Positions 43,954 through 52,360 are shown, counted from the stretch's first letter. The stretch is 64,000 nt of DNA from JAEUJM01 sp041918615 (GCA_041918615.1 JAYRVH010000017.1:83448-147447), one strand, 5' to 3'. The notes: generated by a model not told the origin, from the sequence alone. Translations and numbers: made by a program.

Positions 43954-44078
43954 GCGTTCGCTCGGCCCGAGGGTGATCCGTCGTGGGTCACCCTCGGCGA
44001 GATTCGCGACGGGTTACCCTTGATTCTCGAGCGCCGTGGCCGACAGGAGTGGCGCGGGACCCGACTTTTTGACACACT

Positions 44079-44115
44079 TTCGCAACATGACCGGCAACGT
44101 TCGCAACACGACCGG
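44079..44115 (+). repeat. Two-copy 16-bp direct repeat upstream of the NlpC/P60 gene
   Basis: TTCGCAACATGACCGG (44079-44094) recurs as TTCGCAACACGACCGG (44100-44115), 15 of 16 bases identical, with a 21-bp period, about two helical turns. TTGACA (44069-44074) lies just upstream. The arrangement suits a dimeric regulator controlling the peptidoglycan hydrolase gene that starts at 44125. Confidence 0.6.
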
Positions 44116-44124
44116 TAGGGGTGA

Positions 44125-45330
44125 ATGCACTTGATCCGCACCAACGCAGGGCGATCGGCTTCGATCGCGATGGCCGCACTGCTCGCGGGGGCCACCCTGC
44201 TCGGCGCCTCACCTGCTTCGGGCCAGAGCAACATCGAGGACAAGCGCGCCGAGGCGCGCCAGGTGGCGGCGCAACTCGATGCGCTGAGCGCCCGCTACGA
44301 GCGGCTCTCCGACCGGTCCAACGAGGCCCAGACAGAGCTCGACGACGTGAAGGACGGCATCACCCAGGCCGAGGCTCGCCTCGCCGACACCGTCGAGGAG
44401 CGCGACCAGCGCCAGACGGAGCTTCAGACCTACGCCGTCGGCGCCTACCTCGGTGGGCCCGACAACTCGGCGCTCACCGTTGCGGTCGACAGCCGGGACG
44501 AGCGCGAGATGCCGCTCCGCCTGGGGTACCTCGACACGGTCACGGGCAACCGCGCCCAACTCATCGAAGACCTCGCCGCCACCGAGCAGGACGTCCAGGA
44601 CCGTGTCGGCGACCTCCAGGTGCGCAAGGACGAGGCGCAGGCACTGGTCGCCGAGATCGGGCAGGCCGCAGCCGAGGCCCAGGCGGCGATCGACGAGGAG
44701 CAGCAGCTCCAGTCCCAGATCGACGCCGAGCTCGAGTCGCTCATCGAGCAGCAGCGCGCCGCCGAGGCCGCGGCGCGACAGGCCGAGCTGGAAGCTGCCG
44801 CCGCAGCCCAGGCCGCAGCCCAGGCCGCAGCACCGGCCGCCGGCACTGGTGGGTCGGGCGGCGCCAGCAGCGGCGGCGGAAGCCCCGCCCCGGCACCGCC
44901 GCCCAGCAGCGGCGGCGGAAGCCCCACCCCGGCACCGCCGCCCAGCAGCGGCGGCGGAAGCCCCACCCCGGCACCGCCGGCAAGTGGCGCCGCCGGCGCC
45001 GTTGCCGCCGCCATGAGCATGCAGGGTGTTCCCTACCGCTGGGCCGGGGCCGACCCCAGCGGCTTCGACTGCTCGGGCCTCACGATGTGGGCATGGGCGA
45101 GAGCGGGGCGCTCGCTCCCCCACAGCTCGGCCGCCCAGTACGGGGCCACCCGACGCATCTCCGCCGGCGACCTCCAGCCGGGCGACCTCGTCTTCTACGG
45201 CAGCCCCATCCACCACGTCAGCATGTACATCGGCGGCGGCAACACCGTCCACGCCCCCCACACCGGCGACGTGGTGCGCACCGCACCGATCGGCTACGTG
45301 GGATCACCCGTCGGCTACGGCCGGCCGTGA
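44125..45330 (+). CDS. Secreted NlpC/P60 peptidoglycan endopeptidase with coiled-coil domain
   Basis: A 401-residue exported hydrolase of the RipA/RipC type. The signal segment SIAMAALLAGATLLGASPAS ends near residue 33. Residues about 35-235 form long coiled coils rich in Glu, Ala and Gln. A Gly/Ser/Pro linker with three 13-residue repeats follows (about 245-290). The NlpC/P60 domain has the catalytic DCSG (Cys 316) and HHVSMYIG (His 363/364), with PHTGD beyond. It should cut peptide stems, probably during cell division, and be held inactive by the coiled coil. ATG follows AGGGGTGA. Confidence 0.93.
   Translation: MHLIRTNAGRSASIAMAALLAGATLLGASPASGQSNIEDKRAEARQVAAQLDALSARYERLSDRSNEAQTELDDVKDGITQAEARLADTVEERDQRQTELQTYAVGAYLGGPDNSALTVAVDSRDEREMPLRLGYLDTVTGNRAQLIEDLAATEQDVQDRVGDLQVRKDEAQALVAEIGQAAAEAQAAIDEEQQLQSQIDAELESLIEQQRAAEAAARQAELEAAAAAQAAAQAAAPAAGTGGSGGASSGGGSPAPAPPPSSGGGSPTPAPPPSSGGGSPTPAPPASGAAGAVAAAMSMQGVPYRWAGADPSGFDCSGLTMWAWARAGRSLPHSSAAQYGATRRISAGDLQPGDLVFYGSPIHHVSMYIGGGNTVHAPHTGDVVRTAPIGYVGSPVGYGRP
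44866..44982 (+). repeat. 39-bp minisatellite encoding the hydrolase linker
   Basis: Three nearly identical 39-bp units (44866, 44905 and 44944) encode SSGGGSPxPAPPP repeats between the coiled coil and the NlpC/P60 domain; the last unit diverges at its end. Because 39 is a multiple of three, copy changes would alter linker length only. Confidence 0.9.
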
Positions 45331-45359
45331 CAACCGGCCGGCCCTGACAACCGGCCGGC
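45328..45359. repeat. 15-bp direct repeat at the hydrolase stop codon
   Basis: TGACAACCGGCCGGC occurs at 45328-45342 and 45345-45359 (17-bp period); the first copy includes the stop TGA of the NlpC/P60 gene. Each copy contains the palindrome CCGGCCGG. It precedes the terminator-like hairpin at 45381. Confidence 0.7.
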
Positions 45360-45380
45360 ACGGCAGACCCGGCCAGGCCC

Positions 45381-45396
45381 CGAGGCTTCGGCCTCG
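45381..45396. terminator. UUCG tetraloop hairpin between convergent genes
   Basis: CGAGGC-TTCG-GCCTCG forms a perfect 6-bp stem with the very stable UUCG loop, placed between the convergent NlpC/P60 gene and the minus-strand gene ending at 45397. It could stop transcripts from both sides; no T-run accompanies it. Confidence 0.55.
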
Positions 45397-46209
45397 TCAG
45401 TCGCCCGGGACGCTGACGGCGACCACGCGGAACTGGCCTGCCGACGTGGCCTCGACCTCGAACACCACGACCTCTGTCGCATTCGAATAGGTGCAGTCGA
45501 ACGAGTCGGCGCCGGTCTCCGAACAGCCCTGGAACTCCAGATCGTTGCCCGCTCCGTCCAAGGCGAACAGGGTCGTCACGGCACCCGGATCGGCGAACTG
45601 GCCGGCATTGGCCTCGTCGCCCACCGACCACGCGTTGTAGAGGCTCGCCGATGCCGCCTCGGGCGAGGCCGCCCCCGGCGGAGCCGCCGCGGTGGTCGTG
45701 GTGGGGGCCGCCGTGGTGGTCGTGGTGGTGGGCGCCGCCGTGGTGGACGTGGAGGTGCTCGTCGACGTCGAGGTGCTGGTCGACGTCGACGTGGAGGTGC
45801 TGCTGCTGGTCGTCGTGGTGGCATCGGACGGCGCGTCGTCGCCGCTCCGGCTCAACACGATGCCGCCGATCAACAGGGCGATGACCACGACCGCCAGGCC
45901 GACGAGGCCGTAGATCTTCCACCGGTCGTCCTGCTGGCCTCCAGGCCCCGACCCTCCCGGCCCGGGCCCGACGGGGCCATCGGGAGCACCGGGGCCACCC
46001 GGAGAACCGGGAGCCCCGGGGTCTGCCGGACCGCCCGCGCCCCCGTAGGCCGTGGGCGCGCCCTCCGCGTAGATGGACGATGCCACCGTGGGCGGCGTGT
46101 CGGGTCGTGCGGGTTGGCCCGCGTCGGGTCCCGCGACGCGGGGAGACCCCGCCGGTGGCGTGGGCGCTCCGGCCGCGAGTGTGGGGTCCGGTTCGTAGCC
46201 GTCGCTCAT
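45397..46209 (-). CDS. Membrane protein with Gly/Pro-rich head and Thr/Ser linker
   Basis: About 270 residues. The N-terminal ~95 residues are rich in Pro, Gly and Ala with collagen-like Gly-x-y stretches (GAPGSPGGPGAPDGP). A single helix (WKIYGLVGLAVVVIALLIGG) is followed by a long Ser-Thr run and a Thr-rich linker, then a compact C-terminal domain of about 90 residues (SLYNAWSVGDEANAGQFADP, GCSETGADSFDCTYS with two cysteines) probably outside the cell. The topology is cytoplasmic head, external tail. I do not recognise the C-terminal domain. ATG at 46209 or 46218. Confidence 0.75.
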   Translation of the reverse strand: MSDGYEPDPTLAAGAPTPPAGSPRVAGPDAGQPARPDTPPTVASSIYAEGAPTAYGGAGGPADPGAPGSPGGPGAPDGPVGPGPGGSGPGGQQDDRWKIYGLVGLAVVVIALLIGGIVLSRSGDDAPSDATTTTSSSTSTSTSTSTSTSTSTSTSTTAAPTTTTTTAAPTTTTAAAPPGAASPEAASASLYNAWSVGDEANAGQFADPGAVTTLFALDGAGNDLEFQGCSETGADSFDCTYSNATEVVVFEVEATSAGQFRVVAVSVPGD

Positions 46210-46219
46210 GGTGCTCACA

Positions 46220-47089
46220 CTACGTGAGTCCCCAGCCGCGTAGGGCCACCTCGACCGCCTCGGCCGTGGCCGGTGGAAGCGAGTCGGCGACGGCCGCGCG
46301 CAGTCGACCGAGTGGGACGAGATCCGCCGTCACCCGCCGCGAGAACATCCCCTCGTCCATCCACCGGGCCGAGGCCGGGTCGATCCCCGGCATCTCGAGC
46401 GTGCCTCGTGCGGCCCGCGCTCGCAGGAGTGCCCAGGGGGCCGCGCCGGCCAGGCCCAGGCCACGCTCCACCAGCCGGGGAACCGACGGTGGCGCGCCAC
46501 ACCCGGCCGCCGCCGGATGCAGCAGGGCGATGCGTCCCCACCGTGCCGCCTCCGGGTCACCGCCCTGGCTCGCCGCCAGCACCTGCTGCATCCAGAGCGA
46601 CGCCCAGTAGGCCTCGACCGTGACCTCCGGCGGCGCGGTCGCAAGGCCGAGCATGCGCCGGCACACGTCGTCGATCCGCCCCTCGTGACGGTCGTCGTCG
46701 AAGACGGCCTCGCCGCCGGCGAACCGCAGGAAGGACACGCACGTCCCGGTCCGGGCCACGAAGTGACCGATCCGCACGCGTCTCGGTGCCGCCGTCGCCG
46801 CGGGGACCGGGACCGCGAGGTCGACGTCACCGCCGAGGTGGTGGGCGCGCCCCGCCGACAGCAACCCGACCGCCGACCAGTCCGAGGGCGCGTCGACGCC
46901 CACGAGTGCGTCCACCACGTTCCCCGTCTGCTCGGGCGGTATCCGGAGCTCGACGTCCCCCGCTTCCCGCACACCCACGAGAATCGGTGGCTGCTCGTCG
47001 CCGAGTGGGTGGAGCGCCGCTTCGAGGCGCACCACCACCTCGTGGAGCGTGACGGGCGGGTCGGGCTGGACGGAGACGTGACGGGCCAC
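46220..47089 (-). CDS. Unknown conserved-looking protein (289 aa)
   Basis: A soluble protein with no signal or membrane helix. Features include TLHEVVVRLEAALHPLGDEQ, RVRIGHFVARTGTCVSFLRF, and a C-terminal half with ARWGRIALLHPAAAG and DEGMFSRRVTADLV that reads like a well-folded alpha/beta protein. Codon usage (G/C at third positions) is coding-like across the frame. The GTG at 47089 follows AGAGGAG at 6 bases; a TTG at 47131 would add 14 residues. Family and function are not recognised. Confidence 0.7.
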   Translation of the reverse strand: MARHVSVQPDPPVTLHEVVVRLEAALHPLGDEQPPILVGVREAGDVELRIPPEQTGNVVDALVGVDAPSDWSAVGLLSAGRAHHLGGDVDLAVPVPAATAAPRRVRIGHFVARTGTCVSFLRFAGGEAVFDDDRHEGRIDDVCRRMLGLATAPPEVTVEAYWASLWMQQVLAASQGGDPEAARWGRIALLHPAAAGCGAPPSVPRLVERGLGLAGAAPWALLRARAARGTLEMPGIDPASARWMDEGMFSRRVTADLVPLGRLRAAVADSLPPATAEAVEVALRGWGLT

Positions 47090-47135
47090 GGAGGGCTCCT
47101 CTGCAAGTGACGAAACAGAGGCGACCCACAACCGG

Positions 47136-47157
47136 GGGATCGCGAGCCCGCGATCCC
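47136..47157 (-). terminator. 9-bp hairpin between the DUF2993 gene and the unknown gene
   Basis: GGGATCGCG (47136-47144) pairs with CGCGATCCC (47149-47157) around an AGCC loop, 25 bases after the stop of the DUF2993 gene on the minus strand. It is a candidate terminator or processing site without a T-run. Confidence 0.5.
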
Positions 47158-47181
47158 GATGCTACGCGCTGCAGGTGCCGA

Positions 47182-47877
47182 TCAACGCCCCGACAACCGC
47201 CGCCGCATCCGATCGGGCAAGGTGGGCGTGATCGCCTCGTCGATGTCGTCGAGGGCCACCCGGACGGCCAACTCGCCTTCGCGGTGTGCGACCTCGATGA
47301 GGCGGGCGCCGGCCGGAAGGGGCGGCAGCGGGAGGTTGCCCACGAGGAACTGGCGGACCGAGGCCGGCAGCTGGCGTGCGGCCACCTGGCGGGGGCGCAA
47401 CCGCAGCCAACGGCCGCCCACCTCGAGCTCGGTCAGCACGTGCCCGACCCGCAGCGAGCCGATGCCAGTGCTGCTGAGGATGCCGTCACCGGTGAGCTCG
47501 AGGCGGAGGGGCAGGTTGGCCGAGCCGATCCACGCATCGACGCTCTCCTGGGTCACCGTGGCCTTCACCGAGACCGGTCCGCCCCGCATCCGTGAGATGA
47601 GGCCGGGCTCGATCCGTGCCCGCTCGACCCGGCCCACCACCCGGTCGATCCGGAGCCCGGCCATGCGCATGGCCGGGACGCCGACGGTGAGGACCTCGAC
47701 CTCCCCCCGCAGCGCCGTGCCGGTGCTCGCCGTCCAGCGGACGGTGGTGTCCTGGCCCAGCACCCTCGTGGCGACACGGTCGAAGAGCCAGAGGACCGGC
47801 GCGAACGGCGACTCGGCCCCCGGCAGGACGCGAGGGGGAACCTCGTCCTCGAACCCGATCCCCGTGGTGTCGTCCAT
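47182..47877 (-). CDS. DUF2993 (LmeA-like) domain protein
   Basis: A 231-residue protein with the DUF2993 pattern: beta-rich repeats such as VEVLTVGVPAMRMAGLRIDR, PVSVKATVTQESVDAWIGSA, LPLRLELTGDGILSS and RLIEVAHREGELAVRVALDD. In mycobacteria LmeA of this family acts in cell-envelope glycolipid maturation. Here no clear signal peptide is visible from the ATG at 47877, so location is uncertain. Upstream start codons lie in the divergent HIT gene's region and give arginine-rich leaders. Confidence 0.7.
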   Translation of the reverse strand: MDDTTGIGFEDEVPPRVLPGAESPFAPVLWLFDRVATRVLGQDTTVRWTASTGTALRGEVEVLTVGVPAMRMAGLRIDRVVGRVERARIEPGLISRMRGGPVSVKATVTQESVDAWIGSANLPLRLELTGDGILSSTGIGSLRVGHVLTELEVGGRWLRLRPRQVAARQLPASVRQFLVGNLPLPPLPAGARLIEVAHREGELAVRVALDDIDEAITPTLPDRMRRRLSGR

Positions 47878-47933
47878 GCCGAGGCCGATCGTAGGTGGTC
47901 GGCCGCGCCGGCGACCGCGTGGCATCCTTCGTC

Positions 47934-48356
47934 GTGGCCGAATGTGTGTTCTGCGAGATCGTCGACGGGTCCCGCCCTGCCCACATCGTGCTCGACGACG
48001 ACACCTGCCTGGCCTTCCTCGACCGGCGGCCACTGTTCCTCGGCCACACACTGCTCATCCCCAAACCGCACCACGAGACCCTGGTGGACCTGCCCACCGA
48101 CCTGATCGGCCCCCTGTTCGGACGCGCCCAGCAGACCGCATCGGCCATGGAGCGGGTCCTGGGGGCCGGCGGGTCCTTCGTGGCCCTCAACAACCGGGTC
48201 AGCCAGAGCGTGGCGCACCTGCACATCCACGTGGTGCCCCGGAACCCGAAGGACGGTCTCCGTGGGTTCTTCTGGCCTCGTACGAGCTATGCCGACGAGG
48301 CCGACATGGCGGCCATGGCCGAGCGCCTTCGCCGCGGCATCGACCTCGCCGGCTGA
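47934..48356 (+). CDS. HIT family nucleotide hydrolase/transferase
   Basis: A 140-residue histidine-triad protein. It opens with CVFCEIVDG, has GHTLLIPKPHHETLVDL in the middle and the triad HLHIHVVPR near the end, the catalytic central histidine being in that motif. HIT proteins cleave nucleoside phosphoramidates or dinucleotides. The GTG at 47934 is chosen so the protein begins MAECVFCEI as usual for the family; an ATG at 47895 would add 13 residues. Divergent from the DUF2993 gene by about 55 bp. Confidence 0.92.
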   Translation: MAECVFCEIVDGSRPAHIVLDDDTCLAFLDRRPLFLGHTLLIPKPHHETLVDLPTDLIGPLFGRAQQTASAMERVLGAGGSFVALNNRVSQSVAHLHIHVVPRNPKDGLRGFFWPRTSYADEADMAAMAERLRRGIDLAG

Positions 48357-48395
48357 TTCCCCCGTCCCGAAGCGCCGACACGCGGAGCCGGCACG

Positions 48396-49850
48396 CTACC
48401 GCCCCGACGACGAGGTCTTGGGGGCACGGCGGGGCTTGCGCTTGGGCTTCGACGTCTCGTCGGCGGCCTTGGTGAGCTCGGCGAGCGCGTCGGAGAGGCC
48501 GTCGGCGAGCGACCACACGTCCGTCAGGACATCGGGACAGGCGAGCAGCCCGAAGTCCAGGTTCTCCTGGTAGCTCATGACGGTCATGTTCAGCCCCGCG
48601 CCGTCGAAGATCGGGCCGATCGGATAGTTGGCCACGAGCCTGGCCCCCGCCGAGTAGAGCGGGAACGGCGGCCCGGGCACATTGGAGATGGTGACGTTGA
48701 AGGCCGGGCGGTGCAGGCCGGCCATTCGCATGCCCGAGTACAGCCGGGCCGCCCGTCCGAGCAGCGCCGGCGCCGCGAACTCGGCCCAGTCCTGCAGGGC
48801 GTCGGCGCCGACCGCATGCCGCTCCTTGCCCGCCGCCATGCCTTCGTGGATGGCCCGGAGGCGCTCGACCGGGTCGTCGATGTCTGTGGCGAGGGTGGCC
48901 AGCATGGACGAGACCCGGTTGCCGAGGTCGCCCTGCTGGTCGTCGGTGCGCACCGAAACCGGCACCATGGCCACCAGCGGAGCGTCGACCACCTCGCCCG
49001 CCCGGTCGAAGTACCCGCGCAGCGCCCCGCCGCAGATCGCCAGCACGACGTCGTTCACGGTGACCCCGAACGTGTTCTTGATCGCCTTCACCTCGGGCAG
49101 GGAGAGGGTGGTCTGGGCGTAGCTGCGCCGACCGGTGATCGCGGTGTTGATCGAGGTGCGGGGCGCGCTGAACATCGAGGGCGGTGGCGTGGTGCCCGGG
49201 TGGCCGGGAAGGCGTCGCCGGTCGATCGTGGACGAGATCGTGCGGGTGGTTGCCTTCACGACCCGGAAGGGCTGGCGCGCGAGTGACGTCGCCGCATACG
49301 ACAGCAGCTCGACGTCGCCCGGCACCGTGTCGGGCTGCCACGGCTCGTCGGGCGGAGGGGTCGGCGGTGGATCGGGCTCGAGGTCGAGGGTGGCGACGAT
49401 GATCTCATTGCCCGACGCGCCGTCGATGGCGGCGTGGTGCACCTTGGTGAGCACCGCCACGTGGCCGTGCTCGAGGCCCTCGATCACCCACATCTCCCAC
49501 AGCGGGCGCGAGCGGTCGAGGGGCAGGGCCACCAGGTGGCCGGTGAGCTCGGCCAACTCCCGCGGCCCCCCCGGGGACGGCACCGCGATGTGACGGATGT
49601 GCCAGTCGAGGTCGAAGTCGGGGTCTTCGATCCAGAGCGGGTGGTGCAGACCGAAGGGCACGTTCACCAGACGGCGCCGGAACGGCGCGGCCAGGTGCAG
49701 GCGCTGGCCGTAGACCGCCTTCACCTGCTCGAGGGACCATCCGCCCTCGACCGCCGATGGGTCGAACACGGCGAGCCCCGCCACGTGCATGGGGCTCGTG
49801 GTCGTCTCCATTGCCAGGAAGCCCGCGTCCAGGCCGGTGAGTCGTTGCAT
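48396..49850 (-). CDS. Wax ester synthase/diacylglycerol acyltransferase (WS/DGAT)
   Basis: A 484-residue bifunctional acyltransferase that makes wax esters or triacylglycerol from acyl-CoA. The N-terminus MQRLTGLDAGFLAMETTTSP is typical; the catalytic HHxxxDG is HHAAIDG (His 138-139, Asp 143); NDVVLAICGGALRGYF and ISNVPGPPFPLY are later family motifs. A lysine/arginine-rich tail ends the protein. Length fits the family (about 450-490). It suggests lipid storage. ATG at 49850; convergent with the HIT gene. Confidence 0.94.
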   Translation of the reverse strand: MQRLTGLDAGFLAMETTTSPMHVAGLAVFDPSAVEGGWSLEQVKAVYGQRLHLAAPFRRRLVNVPFGLHHPLWIEDPDFDLDWHIRHIAVPSPGGPRELAELTGHLVALPLDRSRPLWEMWVIEGLEHGHVAVLTKVHHAAIDGASGNEIIVATLDLEPDPPPTPPPDEPWQPDTVPGDVELLSYAATSLARQPFRVVKATTRTISSTIDRRRLPGHPGTTPPPSMFSAPRTSINTAITGRRSYAQTTLSLPEVKAIKNTFGVTVNDVVLAICGGALRGYFDRAGEVVDAPLVAMVPVSVRTDDQQGDLGNRVSSMLATLATDIDDPVERLRAIHEGMAAGKERHAVGADALQDWAEFAAPALLGRAARLYSGMRMAGLHRPAFNVTISNVPGPPFPLYSAGARLVANYPIGPIFDGAGLNMTVMSYQENLDFGLLACPDVLTDVWSLADGLSDALAELTKAADETSKPKRKPRRAPKTSSSGR

Positions 49851-49899
49851 GTTCTCGGTCCCCCCGAGGTCGCGTCGCGGGGATCATAGGGCGCGACGA

Positions 49900-50568
49900 T
49901 CAGTCGCACGCCTCGAGGCCGAAGAGCGCCAGGCACGGCTCGAGGCCCTCGATGACGATGTCGTCACGACGGCGGGCCGCCCACTCGGATCGCTCGAGCA
50001 CGAAGTCGAGCCCGCGGTCGTAGGCGTCCCGACGTCGGGCGACGTGCTCGCCGTTGGCCCGGTAGCCAAGGGCTCGGCTGACCCCGAGAGAGGCCGCGTT
50101 GTCGTGCCACGCCGCCGTCTCGGCCCGTTCGGCGCCGAGGCCGGCGAAGGCGAGGTGCAGCACCGCGGCGCGCATCTCCTTGCCGATGCCCTGGCCCTGG
50201 TGGGCGAGCCCCAGCCATGACCCGGTGAGGACGGTGCGTGACAGGGGGAAGTCGGTGCCCCGTGCGTCCTGCACTCCCACGACCGTGCGCTCGCCCGACC
50301 GACCGATCTCGCTCACCATGAGGGTCAGGCTCCAGTCGGTCGGCTGCCATTCGGCCCGCTGACGCCACCACCACTGGAGGCTGTTCCGCTGCCGGAGCGG
50401 AGGCGCCACGTCCGTCCACGGGATCTCGAAGGGCATCGCCGCCGGCGGGTGCACTCCGCGGGCGGCGAGGTCGGCCAAGGCCACGAGGTCGTCGTCGCCC
50501 GGATGGCGCAACTCCAGCCGGGGTGTCCGGACGACCAGGTCGAACAACGGCCAGTACGGATGGGGCAT
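49900..50568 (-). CDS. GNAT family N-acetyltransferase (RimJ/RimL-like)
   Basis: A 222-residue acetyltransferase. FDLVVRTPRLELRHPGDDDL opens the fold, GSWLGLAHQGQGIGKEMRAA is the acetyl-CoA pyrophosphate-binding motif (Q/R-x-x-G-x-G), and ETAAWHDNAASLGVSRALGY and RDAYDRGLDFVL complete the RimJ/L-like pattern. It may acetylate a protein N-terminus or a small amine. ATG at 50568, divergent from the methyltransferase gene by about 50 bp. Longer in-frame starts run through that neighbour and are rejected. Confidence 0.88.
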   Translation of the reverse strand: MPHPYWPLFDLVVRTPRLELRHPGDDDLVALADLAARGVHPPAAMPFEIPWTDVAPPLRQRNSLQWWWRQRAEWQPTDWSLTLMVSEIGRSGERTVVGVQDARGTDFPLSRTVLTGSWLGLAHQGQGIGKEMRAAVLHLAFAGLGAERAETAAWHDNAASLGVSRALGYRANGEHVARRRDAYDRGLDFVLERSEWAARRRDDIVIEGLEPCLALFGLEACD

Positions 50569-50619
50569 GGCCCATTGTGACCAACCGAGCGCCCTGTCCG
50601 ACAGCCGTTTCGGCCTACG

Positions 50620-51273
50620 GTGCCAATCGTGCCGAGGCTCATGGCGAGGACCTACGACCGATTCACGGCATCCGCCGAGGCGGCCGGCATGGCCGACTGG
50701 CGACGGGAGCTGCTGGCCGGGCTCGACGGCGAGGTGCTGGAGATCGGCGCGGGCACCGGCCGGAACCTGCGCTGGTACCCGTCGACGGTCACGAGGCTCG
50801 TGCTCACCGAGCCCGACCGCCACATGCGGGACCAGCTGCGCAGGAAGCTCGACCCGGGCACCACGGTCGGCGCGGGGGGAGCAGTCGCATCGGACAGGGT
50901 CGAGCTGCTCGACCGCCCATCGCACCGACTGGGGTTCGACGACCACACGTTCGACGCCGTCGTGAGCACGCTCGTGCTGTGCTCGGTCCCCGATCCCGCG
51001 GCCACCCTCGGCGAGATCCGCAGGGTGCTGCGGCCCGGCGGTCGCTTCGTGTACCTCGAGCACGTGGCCGCCATCGACCGCCCCCGCACCCTCCGCTGGC
51101 AGCGGCGCTTCGAGCCGCTCTGGAAGCGGGTGGCCGGCAACTGCCACCTCACCCGCTCCACCGAGCACGCGATCCTCGCGGCCGGCTTCGACGTGGAGAC
51201 CGAGCGCCGCCAGGCCATGCCCAAGGCCCCACCGATCCTGCGCCCCACCGTCCGCGGCTCGGCGATCAGCTGA
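50620..51273 (+). CDS. Class I SAM-dependent methyltransferase
   Basis: A 217-residue enzyme of the UbiE/type 11 group. The SAM site is VLEIGAGTGRNLRWYP (about residues 38-53), followed by LVLTEPDRHM, the post-motif FDAVVSTLVLCSVPD and LRPGGRFVYLEHV. It is the shape of small-molecule or lipid methyltransferases such as phosphatidylethanolamine or quinone methylases; the substrate is unknown. GTG start at 50620; an ATG at 50641 is nearly as good. Confidence 0.9.
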   Translation: MPIVPRLMARTYDRFTASAEAAGMADWRRELLAGLDGEVLEIGAGTGRNLRWYPSTVTRLVLTEPDRHMRDQLRRKLDPGTTVGAGGAVASDRVELLDRPSHRLGFDDHTFDAVVSTLVLCSVPDPAATLGEIRRVLRPGGRFVYLEHVAAIDRPRTLRWQRRFEPLWKRVAGNCHLTRSTEHAILAAGFDVETERRQAMPKAPPILRPTVRGSAIS

Positions 51274-51303
51274 GGTGACCGTGCTCGATTCCCTGCCGGA
51301 GTG

Positions 51304-51528
51304 TCAGGGCTCGAGGGCCACGGTGGGCACGCCGCTCGCGACGGTGAGGGTGCCGGGCAGGCCGAGGAGCATCACGGGATCGCCGGCCAGGCCCGTCGCC
51401 CGCACGGAGACCATCTCGCCCTTCGCGTCGCCGCCCACGATGGCGAGGTCGAGCGAGACGGACTCGACCGCACCGTCGACCGGGTTGGCGTCGACCACCA
51501 GCACGTCGTAGATCCCGTCTTCGAGCAC
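51304..51528 (-). CDS. 74-aa beta-rich protein of unknown function
   Basis: Reads MLEDGIYDVLVVDANPVDGA, then SLDLAIVGGDAKGEMVSV and LLGLPGTLTVASGVPTVALEP. The alternation of hydrophobic residues suggests a small beta-barrel such as an OB-like fold. The GTG at 51528 is chosen because the sequence upstream becomes arginine/serine-rich. It is convergent with the methyltransferase and divergent, by only 25 bp, from the TIGR03084-like gene, so promoters overlap. No family name is claimed. Confidence 0.6.
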   Translation of the reverse strand: MLEDGIYDVLVVDANPVDGAVESVSLDLAIVGGDAKGEMVSVRATGLAGDPVMLLGLPGTLTVASGVPTVALEP

Positions 51529-51553
51529 GGTTGCAGCCTGCCATGCTGCACCA

Positions 51554-52360
51554 ATGGCCGACGACCTCCACGACCTCTGTGCCGACCTCGCGGCCGAGCA
51601 CGACGCCCTCGACACCCTTGTCGCGCACCTACCCGACGCAGGCTGGGACACGCCGACCCCGTCGGAAGGGTGGGCCGTGCGCGACCAGATCGGTCACCTG
51701 GCCTTCTTCGACGAGGCCGGCACGCAGGCGATCGCCGACCCCGACGCCTTCACGGCCGCGCTCGCCGCGCTGTTCGACGATCCCGCCGGGTTCATGGACC
51801 GGGCCGTCGAGAAGGGCCGAGCCCTCGGGACGGCCGAGCTCCTGACCTGGTGGCGTGCGGCCCGGTCGGGACTCCTCACCGCCGCCGCACCACTCGACCC
51901 TCGGGCACGCATCCCCTGGTACGGGCCACCGATGGGCGGCCGGTCGTTCGTGACCGCCCGGCTCATGGAGACCTGGGCGCACGGCCAGGACGTGGCGGAC
52001 GCACGGGGCGTCGAGCGAACCGCCACCGACCGGCTGCGCCACATCGCCCACCTCGGGGTCCGGACGCGGGGGTTCAGCTACGCCGTGCGCGACCGCGAGG
52101 CACCCGGCGCCGACGTCCTGGTCGAGCTCACCGGACCGGCCGGCGACCTCTGGCAGTGGGGCGACCCCCGTGCCGTCGACCGGGTGACCGGGCCCGCTCT
52201 CGACTTCTGCCTCGTCGTCACGCAGCGCCGCCACGTGGCCGACACCGCCCTCGCCGTCAGCGGGCCACTGGCCACTGACTGGATGGGCATCGCCCAGGCG
52301 TTCGCCGGCGGTCCCACCCTGGGACCGCCACCCGCCACCGACCCGGGGGCGGCCAGGTGA
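51554..52360 (+). CDS. TIGR03084/maleylpyruvate-isomerase-like DinB-fold protein
   Basis: A 268-residue protein with the DinB/mycothiol-dependent metalloenzyme core: EHDALDTLVAHLPDAGWDTP, GWAVRDQIGHLAFFDEAG (first histidine ligand), and FVTARLMETWAHGQDVADA (Glu and His ligands). The C-terminal part with GAALDFCLVV-type sequence and DWMGIAQAFAGGP fits TIGR03084. These proteins often use mycothiol or other thiols. It overlaps the enoyl-CoA hydratase gene by GTGA, hinting at a shared CoA-related pathway. Confidence 0.85.
   Translation: MADDLHDLCADLAAEHDALDTLVAHLPDAGWDTPTPSEGWAVRDQIGHLAFFDEAGTQAIADPDAFTAALAALFDDPAGFMDRAVEKGRALGTAELLTWWRAARSGLLTAAAPLDPRARIPWYGPPMGGRSFVTARLMETWAHGQDVADARGVERTATDRLRHIAHLGVRTRGFSYAVRDREAPGADVLVELTGPAGDLWQWGDPRAVDRVTGPALDFCLVVTQRRHVADTALAVSGPLATDWMGIAQAFAGGPTLGPPPATDPGAAR

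Noticed and set aside
45690..45830. Thr/Ser-coding tandem pattern as a possible CRISPR or mobile repeat
   Set aside because: It is an in-frame low-complexity linker of the membrane protein at 45397-46209 without spacers or constant repeat length.
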